64,000 bases of DNA from Hippasteria phrygiana (taxonomy: Eukaryota > Echinodermata > Asteroidea > Valvatida > Goniasteridae), in NCBI GenBank assembly GCA_037893225.1, contig JAZGUH010000326.1:434001-498000 (forward strand), read 5' to 3'. A model generated the notes under the pieces. The model did not search any database. It was not told where the DNA came from and saw only the letters and a list, made by a program, of their open reading frames with translations. This document shows, piece by piece, positions 54,430 through 64,000 of the stretch; position 1 is the stretch's first letter; every line of letters begins with the position of its first letter. Made by a program: the position numbers and the translations under genes.

Positions 54430-56052
54430 CCACAAGTTTTAACTCTAAGAAGCCGCCGATGATTGCAACATGTAGCGCCAGATCTAAGCTATCCATACAT
54501 GTCAAAATTACTGCATTTGGTTGATATTTCATGCAATTATGAATGAATAAAGCAAGTCCATACCCCAGGGAATTTGACATGCATGGAGCAATAAATAGAC
54601 GGTAACAGGTACACAGATGTTGGCCGGAAAGAAAATAAACATTGCGAGGTTTGAATTTTCTCCACAAGTTTTAACTCTAAGAAGCCGCCGATGATTGCAA
54701 CATGTAGCGCCAGATCTAAGCTATCTATACATGTCAAAATTACTGCATTTGGTTGATATTTCATGCAATTATGAATGAATAAAGCAAGTCCATACCCCAG
54801 GGAATTTGACAGGCATGGAGGAATAAATAGACGGTAATATGTACACAGATGTTGGCCGGAAAGAAAATATACATTGCGAGGTTTGAATTTTCTCCACAAG
54901 TGTTAACTCTAAGAAGCCGCCGATAATTGCAACATGTAGCGCCAGATCTAAGCTATCCATACATGTCAAAATTACTGTATTTGGTTTATATTTCATGCAA
55001 TTATGAATGAGTAAAGCAAGTCCATACCCCAGGGAATTTGACATGCATGGAGCAATAAATAGACGGTAACAGGTACACAGATGTTGGCCGGAAAGAAAAT
55101 AAACATTGCGAGGTTTGAATTTTCTCCACAAGTTTTAACTCTAAGAAGCCGCCGATGATTGCAACATGTAGCGCCAGATCTAAGCTATCCATACATGTCA
55201 AAATTACTGCATTTGGTTGATATTTCATGCAATTATGAATGAATAAAGCAAGTCCATACCCCAGGGAATTTGACAGGCATGGAGCAATAAATAGACGGTA
55301 ATATGTACACAGATGTTGGCCGGAAAGAAAATATACATTGCGAGGTTTGAATTTTCTCCACAAGTGTTAACTCTAAGAAGCCGCCGATAATTGCAACATG
55401 TAGCGCCAGATCTAAGCTATCCATACATGTCAAAATTACTGAATTTGGTTGATATTTCATGCAATTATGAATGAGTAAAGCAAGTCATACCCCAGGGAAT
55501 TTGACATGCATGGAGCAATAAATAGAAGGTAATATGCAAACAGATGTTGGCCGGAAAGAAAATAAACATTGCGAGGTTTGAATTTTCTCCACAAGTTTTA
55601 ACTCTAAGAAGCCGCCGATAATTGCAACATGTAGCGCCAGATCAAAGCTATCCATACATGTCAAAATTACTGAATTTGGTTGATATTTCATGCAATTATG
55701 AATGAGTAAAGCAAGTCCATACCCCAGGGAATTTGACATGCATGGAGCAATAAATAGACGGTAACAGGTACACAGATGTTGGCCGGAAAGAAAATAAACA
55801 TTGCGAGGTTTGAATTTTCTCCACAAGTTTTAACTCTAAGAAGCCGCCGATGATTGCAACATGTAGCGCCAGATCTAAGCTATCCATACATGTCAAAATT
55901 ACTGCATTTGGTTGATATTTCATGCAATTATGAATGAATAAAGCAAGTCCATACCCCAGGGAATTTGACAGGCATGGAGGAATAAATAGACGGTAATATG
56001 TACACAGATGTTGGCCGGAAAGAAAATATACATTGGGAGGTTTGAATTTTCT
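53271..56052 (+). repeat. 6-monomer higher-order repeat (1391 bp), two copies
   Basis: Copies are 53271-54661 and 54662-56052. Both begin with the tatctatac monomer (near 53334 and 54722). The last monomer differs: the one at 54430 has the acagg allele, whereas that at 55821 has gaggaataaa and the first attgggagg (g at 56036), a marker that then recurs only to the right. This block is the transition between the core and the diverged right-hand region. Confidence 0.87.
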
Positions 56053-56748
56053 CCACAAGTGTTAACTCTAAGAAGCCGCCGATAATTGCAACATGTAGCG
56101 CCAGATCTAAGCTATCCATACATGTCAAAATTACTGTATTTGGTTTATATTTCATGCAATTATGAATGAGTAAAGCAAGTCCATACCCCAGGGAATTTGA
56201 CATGCATGGAGCAATAAATAGACGGTAACAGGTACACAGATGTTGGCCGGAAAGAAAATAAACATTGCGAGGTTTGAATTTTCTCCACAAGTTTTAACTC
56301 TAAGAAGCCGCCGATGATTGCAACATGTAGCGCCAGATCTAAGCTATCCATACATGTCAAAATTACTGCATTTGGTTGATATTTCATGCAATTATGAATG
56401 AATAAAGCAAGTCCATACCCCAGGGAATTTGACAGGCATGGAGCAATAAATAGACGGTAATATGTACACAGATGTTGGCCGGAAAGAAAATATACATTGC
56501 GAGGTTTGAATTTTCTCCACAAGTGTTAACTCTAAGAAGCCGCCGATAATTGCAACATGTAGCGCCAGATCTAAGCTATCCATACATGTCAAAATTACTG
56601 AATTTGGTTGATATTTCATGCAATTATGAATGAGTAAAGCAAGTCCATACCCCACGGAATTTGACAGGCATGGAGCAATAAATAGAAGGTAACATGTACA
56701 CAGATGTTGGCCGGAAAGAAAATAAACATTGCGAGGTTTGAATTTTCT

Positions 56749-56966
56749 CCACAAGTGTTAACTCTAAGAAGCCGCCGATAATTGCAACATGTAGCGCCAG
56801 ATCTAAGCTATCCATACATGTCAAAATTACTGAATTTGGTTGATATTTCATGCAATTATGAATGAGTAAAGCAAGTCCATACCCCAGGGAATTTGACAGG
56901 CATGGAGCAATAAATAAAAGGTAATCTGCCGGGAAGAAAATAAACATTGCGAGGTTTGAATTTTCT
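56749..56966 (+). repeat. 218-bp deletion monomer (type example)
   Basis: Compared with the diverged 232-bp type (for example 56967-57198), 14 bp are missing between ctgc and cggg, with a 2-bp gc repeat at the ends of the deleted piece. The same deletion occurs in the monomers at 58125, 59967, 60417, 61561 and 63403. A single origin followed by amplification is the simplest reading. It is confined to the region right of 56.7 kb. Confidence 0.93.
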
Positions 56967-57430
56967 CCACAAGTGTTAACTCTAAGAAGCCGCCGATAAT
57001 TGCAACATGTAGCGCCAGATCTAAGCTATCCATACATGTCAAAATTACTGAATTTGGTTAATATTTCATGCAATTATGAATGAGTAAAGCAAGTCCATAC
57101 CCCAGGGAATTTGACATGCATGGAGCAATAAATAAAAGGTAATCTGCACACAGATGGTGGCCGGGAAGAAAATAAACATTGCGAGGTTTGAATTTTCTCC
57201 ACAAGTGTTAACTCTAAGAAGCCGCCGATAATTGCAACAAGTAGCGCCAGATCTAAGCTATCCATACATGTCAAAATTACTGAATTTGGTTGATATTTCA
57301 TGCAATTATGAATGAGTAAAGCAAGTCCATACCCCAGGGAATTTGACATGCATGGAGCAATAAATAGACGGTAACATGTACACAGATGTTGGCCGGAAAG
57401 AAAATAAACATTGCGAGGTTTGAATTTTCT

Positions 57431-57660
57431 CCACAAGTTTTAACTCTAAGAAGCCGCCGATAATTGCAACATGTAGCGCCAGATCTAAGCTATCCATACA
57501 TGTCAAAATTACTGAATTTGGTTGATATTTCATGCAATTACGAATGAGTAAAGCAAGTCCATACCCCAGGGAATTTGACATGCGGAGCAATAAATAGACG
57601 GTAACATGTACACAGATGTTGGCCGGAAAGAAAATAAACATTGCGAGGTTTGAATTTTCT
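57431..57660 (+). repeat. 230-bp monomer with a broken CATGCATG palindrome
   Basis: Two bases are missing so that gacatgcatggagc becomes gacatgcggagc, and the monomer also reads attacgaatga. The same two changes recur in 60867-61096, its partner at offset 3436. It is unrelated to the 230-bp monomers at 5328, 8106 and 9957, which lack other bases. Confidence 0.92.
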
Positions 57661-58806
57661 CCACAGGTTTTAACTCTAAGAAGCCGCCGATAATTGCAAC
57701 ATGTAGCGCCAGATCTAAGCTATCCATACATGTCAAAATTACTGAATTTGGTTGATATTTCATGCAATTATGAATGAGTAAAGCAAGTCCATACCCCAGG
57801 GAATTTGACAGGCATGGAGCAATAAATAAAAGGTAATCTGCACACAGATGGTGGCCGGGAAGAAAATAAACATTGCGAGGTTTGAATTTTCTCCACAAGT
57901 GTTAACTCTAAGAAGCCGCCGATAATTGCAACATGTAGCGCCAGATCTAAGCTATCCATACATGTCAAAATTACTGAATTTGGTTGATATTTCATGCAAT
58001 TATGAATGATTAAAGCAAGTCCATACCCCAGGGAATTTGACATGCATGGAGCAATAAATAGACGGTAACATGTACACAGATGTTGGCCGGAAAGAAAATA
58101 AACATTGCGAGCTTTGAATTTTCTCCACAAGTTTTAACTCTAAGAAGCCGCCGATAATTGCAACATGTAGCGCCAGATCTAAGCTATCCATACATGTCAA
58201 AATTACTGAATTTGGATGATATTTCATGCAATTATGAATGAGTAAAGCAAGTCCATACCCCAGGGAATTTGACAGGCATGGAGCAATAAATAAAATGTAA
58301 TCTGCCGGGAAGAAAATAAACATTGCGAGGTTTGAATTTTCTCCACAAGTGTTAACTCTAAGAAGCCGCCGATAATTGCAACAAGTAGCGCCAGATCTAA
58401 GCTATCCATACATGTCAAAATTACTGAATTTGGTTGATATTTCATGCAATTATGAATGAGTAAAGCAAGTCCATACCCCAGGGAATTTGACATGCATGGA
58501 GCAATAAATAGACGGTAACATGTACACAGATGTTGGCCGGAAAGAAAATAAACATTGCGAGGTTTGAATTTTCTCCACAAGTTTTAACTCTAAGAAGCCG
58601 CCGATAATTGCAACATGTAGCGCCAGATCTAAGCTATCCATACATGTCAAAATTACTGATTTTGGTTGATATTTCATGCAATTATGAATGAGTAAAGCAA
58701 GTCCATACCCCAGGGAATTTGACATGCATGGAGCAATAAATAAAAGGTAATCTGCACACAGATGGTGGCCGGGAAGAAAATAAACATTGCGAGGTTTGAA
58801 TTTTCT

Positions 58807-61800
58807 CCACAAGTGTTAACTCTAAGAAGCCGCCGATAATTGCAACATGTAGCGCCAGATCTAAGCTATCCATACATGTCAAAATTACTGAATTTGGTTG
58901 ATATTTCATGCAATTATGAATGAGTAAAGCAAGTCCATACCCCAGGGAATTTGACATGCATGGAGCAATAAATAGACGGTAACAGGTACACAGATGTTGG
59001 CCGGAAAGAAAATAAACATTGCGAGGTTTGAATTTTCTCCACAAGTTTTAACTCTAAGAAGCCGCCGATGATTGCAACATGTAGCGCCAGATCTAAGCTA
59101 TCCATACATGTCAAAATTACTGCATTTGGTTGATATTTCATGCAATTATGAATGAATAAAGCAAGTCCATACCCCAGGGAATTTGACAGGCATGGAGGAA
59201 TAAATAGACGGTAATATGTACACAGATGTTGGCCGGAAAGAAAATATACATTGGGAGGTTTGAATTTTCTCCACAAGTGTTAACTCTAAGAAGCCGCCGA
59301 TAATTGCAACATGTAGCGCCAGATCTAAGCTATCCATACATGTCAAAATTACTGTATTTGGTTTATATTTCATGCAATTATGAATGAGTAAAGCAAGTCC
59401 ATACCCCAGGGAATTTGACATGCATGGAGCAATAAATAGACGGTAACAGGTACACAGATGTTGGCCGGAAAGAAAATAAACATTGCGAGGTTTGAATTTT
59501 CTCCACAAGTTTTAACTCTAAGAAGCCGCCGATGATTGCAACATGTAGCGCCAGATCTAAGCTATCCATACATGTCAAAATTACTGCATTTGGTTGATAT
59601 TTCATGCAATTATGAATGAATAAAGCAAGTCCATACCCCAGGGAATTTGACAGGCATGGAGCAATAAATAGACGGTAATATGTACACAGATGTTGGCCGG
59701 AAAGAAAATATACATTGCGAGGTTTGAATTTTCTCCACAAGTGTTAACTCTAAGAAGCCGCCGATAATTGCAACATGTAGCGCCAGATCTAAGCTATCCA
59801 TACATGTCAAAATTACTGAATTTGGTTGATATTTCATGCAATTATGAATGAGTAAAGCAAGTCCATACCCCACGGAATTTGACAGGCATGGAGCAATAAA
59901 TAGAAGGTAACATGTACACAGATGTTGGCCGGAAAGAAAATAAACATTGCGAGGTTTGAATTTTCTCCACAAGTGTTAACTCTAAGAAGCCGCCGATAAT
60001 TGCAACATGTAGCGCCAGATCTAAGCTATCCATACATGTCAAAATTACTGAATTTGGTTGATATTTCATGCAATTATGAATGAGTAAAGCAAGTCCATAC
60101 CCCAGGGAATTTGACAGGCATGGAGCAATAAATAAAAGGTAATCTGCCGGGAAGAAAATAAACATTGCGAGGTTTGAATTTTCTCCACAAGTGTTAACTC
60201 TAAGAAGCCGCCGATAATTGCAACATGTAGCGCCAGATCTAAGCTATCCATACATGTCAAAATTACTGAATTTGGTTAATATTTCATGCAATTATGAATG
60301 AGTAAAGCAAGTCAATACCCCACGGAATTTGACAGGCATGGAGCAATAAATAGAAGGTAACATGTACACAGATGTTGGCCGGAAAGAAAATAAACATTGC
60401 GAGGTTTGAATTTTCTCCACAAGTGTTAACTCTAAGAAGCCGCCGATAATTGCAACATGTAGCGCCAGATCTAAGCTATACATACATGTCAAAATTACTG
60501 AATTTGGATGATATTTCATGCAATTATGAATGAGTAAAGCAAGTCCATACCACAGGGAATTTGACAGGCATGGAGCAATAAATAAAAGGTAATCTGCCGG
60601 GAAGAAAATAAACATTGCGAGGTTTGAATTTTCTCCACAAGTGTTAACTCTAAGAAGCCGCCGATAATTGCAACAAGTAGCGCCAGATCTAAGCTATCCA
60701 TACATGTCAAAATTACTGAATTTGGTTGATATTTCATGCAATTATGAATGAATAAAGCAAGTCCATACCCCAGGGAATTTGACAGGCATGGAGGAATAAA
60801 TAGACGGTAATATGTACACAGATGTTGGCCGGAAAGAAAATATACATTGGGAGGTTTGAATTTTCTCCACAAGTGTTAACTCTAAGAAGCCGCCGATGAT
60901 TGCAACATGTAGCGCCAGATCTAAGCTATCCATACATGTCAAAATTACTGAATTTGGTTGATATTTCATGCAATTACGAATGAGTAAAGCAAGTCCATAC
61001 CCCAGGGAATTTGACATGCGGAGCAATAAATAGACGGTAACATGTACACAGATGTTGGCCGGAAAGAAAATAAACATTGCGAGGTTTGAATTTTCTCCAC
61101 AGGTTTTAACTCTAAGAAGCCGCCGATAATTGCAACATGTAGCGCCAGATCTAAGCTATCCATACATGTCAAAATTACTGAATTTGGTTGATATTTCATG
61201 CAATTATGAATGAGTAAAGCAAGTCCATACCCCAGGGAATTTGACAGGCATGGAGCAATAAATAAAAGGTAATCTGCACACAGATGGTGGCCGGGAAGAA
61301 AATAAACATTGCGAGGTTTGAATTTTCTCCACAAGTGTTAACTCTAAGAAGCCGCCGATAATTGCAACATGTAGCGCCAGATCTAAGCTATCCATACATG
61401 TCAAAATTACTGAATTTGGTTGATATTTCATGCAATTATGAATGATTAAAGCAAGTCCATACCCCAGGGAATTTGACATGCATGGAGCAATAAATAGACG
61501 GTAACATGTACACAGATGTTGGCCGGAAAGAAAATAAACATTGCGAGCTTTGAATTTTCTCCACAAGTTTTAACTCTAAGAAGCCGCCGATAATTGCAAC
61601 ATGTAGCGCCAGATCTAAGCTATCCATACATGTCAAAATTACTGAATTTGGATGATATTTCATGCAATTATGAATGAGTAAAGCAAGTCCATACCCCAGG
61701 GAATTTGACAGGCATGGAGCAATAAATAAAAGGTAATCTGCCGGGAAGAAAATAAACATTGCGAGGTTTGAATTTTCTCCACAAGTGTTAACTCTAAGAA

Positions 61801-62242
61801 GCCGCCGATAATTGCAACAAGTAGCGCCAGATCTAAGCTATCCATACATGTCAAAATTACTGAATTTGGTTGATATTTCATGCAATTATGAATGAGTAAA
61901 GCAAGTCCATACCCCAGGGAATTTGACATGCATGGAGCAATAAATAGACGGTAACATGTACACAGATGTTGGCCGGAAAGAAAATAAACATTGCGAGGTT
62001 TGAATTTTCTCCACAAGTTTTAACTCTAAGAAGCCGCCGATAATTGCAACATGTAGCGCCAGATCTAAGCTATCCATACATGTCAAAATTACTGATTTTG
62101 GTTGATATTTCATGCAATTATGAATGAGTAAAGCAAGTCCATACCCCAGGGAATTTGACATGCATGGAGCAATAAATAAAAGGTAATCTGCACACAGATG
62201 GTGGCCGGGAAGAAAATAAACATTGCGAGGTTTGAATTTTCT
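58807..62242 (+). repeat. 15-monomer higher-order repeat (3436 bp), copy 2 of the right-hand region
   Basis: It matches 55645-57095 at offset 3218 and then 57199 onward at offset 3436. The 218-bp difference equals one extra deletion-type monomer (60417-60634). It has three 218-bp monomers (59967, 60417, 61561) and one of 230 bp (60867). A stretch at about 60751-60898 does not fit the 3436-bp register (see findings). Confidence 0.9.
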
Positions 62243-64000
62243 CCACAAGTGTTAACTCTAAGAAGCCGCCGATAATTGCAACATGTAGCGCCAGATCTAA
62301 GCTATCCATACATGTCAAAATTACTGAATTTGGTTGATATTTCATGCAATTATGAATGAGTAAAGCAAGTCCATACCCCAGGGAATTTGACATGCATGGA
62401 GCAATAAATAGACGGTAACAGGTACACAGATGTTGGCCGGAAAGAAAATAAACATTGCGAGGTTTGAATTTTCTCCACAAGTTTTAACTCTAAGAAGCCG
62501 CCGATGATTGCAACATGTAGCGCCAGATCTAAGCTATCCATACATGTCAAAATTACTGCATTTGGTTGATATTTCATGCAATTATGAATGAATAAAGCAA
62601 GTCCATACCCCAGGGAATTTGACAGGCATGGAGGAATAAATAGACGGTAATATGTACACAGATGTTGGCCGGAAAGAAAATATACATTGGGAGGTTTGAA
62701 TTTTCTCCACAAGTGTTAACTCTAAGAAGCCGCCGATAATTGCAACATGTAGCGCCAGATCTAAGCTATCCATACATGTCAAAATTACTGTATTTGGTTT
62801 ATATTTCATGCAATTATGAATGAGTAAAGCAAGTCCATACCCCAGGGAATTTGACATGCATGGAGCAATAAATAGACGGTAACAGGTACACAGATGTTGG
62901 CCGGAAAGAAAATAAACATTGCGAGGTTTGAATTTTCTCCACAAGTTTTAACTCTAAGAAGCCGCCGATGATTGCAACATGTAGCGCCAGATCTAAGCTA
63001 TCCATACATGTCAAAATTACTGCATTTGGTTGATATTTCATGCAATTATGAATGAATAAAGCAAGTCCATACCCCAGGGAATTTGACAGGCATGGAGCAA
63101 TAAATAGACGGTAATATGTACACAGATGTTGGCCGGAAAGAAAATATACATTGCGAGGTTTGAATTTTCTCCACAAGTGTTAACTCTAAGAAGCCGCCGA
63201 TAATTGCAACATGTAGCGCCAGATCTAAGCTATCCATACATGTCAAAATTACTGAATTTGGTTGATATTTCATGCAATTATGAATGAGTAAAGCAAGTCC
63301 ATACCCCACGGAATTTGACAGGCATGGAGCAATAAATAGAAGGTAACATGTACACAGATGTTGGCCGGAAAGAAAATAAACATTGCGAGGTTTGAATTTT
63401 CTCCACAAGTGTTAACTCTAAGAAGCCGCCGATAATTGCAACATGTAGCGCCAGATCTAAGCTATCCATACATGTCAAAATTACTGAATTTGGTTGATAT
63501 TTCATGCAATTATGAATGAGTAAAGCAAGTCCATACCCCAGGGAATTTGACAGGCATGGAGCAATAAATAAAAGGTAATCTGCCGGGAAGAAAATAAACA
63601 TTGCGAGGTTTGAATTTTCTCCACAAGTGTTAACTCTAAGAAGCCGCCGATAATTGCAACATGTAGCGCCAGATCTAAGCTATCCATACATGTCAAAATT
63701 ACTGAATTTGGTTAATATTTCATGCAATTATGAATGAGTAAAGCAAGTCCATACCCCAGGGAATTTGACATGCATGGAGCAATAAATAAAAGGTAATCTG
63801 CACACAGATGGTGGCCGGGAAGAAAATAAACATTGCGAGGTTTGAATTTTCTCCACAAGTGTTAACTCTAAGAAGCCGCCGATAATTGCAACAAGTAGCG
63901 CCAGATCTAAGCTATCCATACATGTCAAAATTACTGAATTTGGTTGATATTTCATGCAATTATGAATGAGTAAAGCAAGTCCATACCCCAGGGAATTTGA
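62243..64000 (+). repeat. third copy of the 14/15-monomer unit, cut by the window edge
   Basis: It follows 58807 onward at offset 3436 until about 63749 and then follows 57096 onward at offset 6654. It therefore resembles the 14-mer rather than the 15-mer at this point. The last complete monomer is 63621-63852 and a 148-bp partial monomer reaches the window end. The array continues beyond. Confidence 0.9.

Larger units (their letters stand above)
55589..58806 (+). repeat. 14-monomer higher-order repeat (3218 bp), copy 1 of the right-hand region
   Basis: Fourteen monomers: eleven of 232 bp, two of 218 bp (56749, 58125) and one of 230 bp (57431). Core types fill the first five positions. From about 56650 diverged monomers appear, with ccccacgg, aataaaaggtaatctgc, ggccgggaag, ggttaatat and acaagtagc. 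The unit identity with the next copy starts at about 55645, where the agatcaaag allele is exchanged for agatct. Confidence 0.9.
1..64000. repeat. satellite DNA array, 231/232-bp monomer, 276 full copies plus one partial
   Basis: The CCACAAG phase point recurs every 231 or 232 bp from base 1 to 63853, and the window ends 148 bp into the next copy. Exceptions are 230-bp monomers (5328, 8106, 9957, 57431, 60867) and 218-bp monomers (56749, 58125, 59967, 60417, 61561, 63403). All copies lie in the same direction. I found no non-satellite insertion, inverted copy or flanking sequence. Long, homogeneous arrays with higher-order structure are typical of eukaryotic centromeric or pericentromeric heterochromatin; that location is inference. 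The family is not one I recognise. Antisense frames of 60-122 codons cover most of the array, but they overlap each other in different frames over the same DNA and mostly start at TTG, so I do not call them genes. Confidence 0.98.

Noticed and set aside
56749..63620. Insertion of a mobile element at the 218/232-bp monomers
   Set aside because: The length change is a simple 14-bp deletion with 2-bp microhomology. There is no added sequence, terminal repeat or target-site duplication.
128..63955. Open reading frames of 60-122 codons on the minus strand, with sequences such as FLSGQHLCTYYRLFIAPC
   Set aside because: They are phase-shifted readings of the same satellite, overlap each other on the same strand in different frames, mostly begin at TTG, and have no domain I recognise. 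Changes hit both frames alike (one base at 36261 alters two overlapping frames).
1..64000. CRISPR array
   Set aside because: Direct repeats are contiguous units of 231/232 bp without short unique spacers, and there are no cas genes.
1..64000. Ribosomal intergenic spacer repeats or telomeric repeats
   Set aside because: There is no rRNA sequence, and no short TTAGGG-like or related unit anywhere in the window.
1..64000. Bacterial or phage accessory region with an undescribed system
   Set aside because: No operons, ribosome binding sites or non-repeat genes exist here. A 64-kb homogeneous 231-bp array is not known from prokaryotes.

Overview
The whole 64,000-base window is one uninterrupted head-to-tail satellite DNA array. 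The repeating unit is 231 or 232 bp. By following the recurring CCACAAG phase point I count 276 complete monomers and one partial monomer (63853-64000). All are in the same orientation, with no unique DNA, transposable element, RNA gene or credible protein gene between them. A sampled monomer is about 38.5% G+C (89 of 231 bases). Megabase-type satellite with nested higher-order repeats (HORs) points to a eukaryotic chromosome, most plausibly centromeric, pericentromeric or other heterochromatin. I do not recognise the family and cannot name the organism.

Monomers are almost identical. They differ mainly at about 15 diagnostic sites, given here in the coordinates of monomer 1-231: 9 (t/g), 24 (c/t), 32 (g/a), 56 (t/a), 81 and 85, 94, 118, a one-base C indel after 128 (the 231/232 length difference), 150, 159, 170, 176-180, 208 and 215. 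The combination of alleles gives each monomer a type, and the order of types reveals the HORs.

Layout: 1-2316 holds two copies of a 5-monomer unit (1158 bp). 2317-3474 is a 5-monomer segment that recurs 9029 bp downstream. 3475-9030 holds two 12-monomer units (2778 bp), followed by a shortened third copy to 10418. 10419-14819 mixes 4- and 5-monomer blocks. 14820-18987 is three 6-monomer blocks. 18988-28716 is a mosaic of 4-, 5-, 6- and 9-monomer blocks, much of it copied from 15-20 kb or into 51-54 kb. 28717-56052 is the most ordered part, based on an 11-monomer HOR (2548 bp) and its 7-, 9- and 10-monomer derivatives, and it carries tandem segmental duplications of 4401 bp and 8803 bp. From about 56 kb to the right edge the array changes to a 14/15-monomer HOR (3218 and 3436 bp). 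There older-looking monomers (218 and 230 bp deletion forms and a diverged subfamily) alternate with core types.

No genes work together here. The biology visible is array turnover: unequal exchange, segmental amplification, and a conversion-like patch at about 60.75-60.90 kb. The many antisense open frames of 60-122 codons are by-products of a stop-poor repeat and are not annotated as genes. The array runs off both ends of the window, so its edges and total size are unknown.
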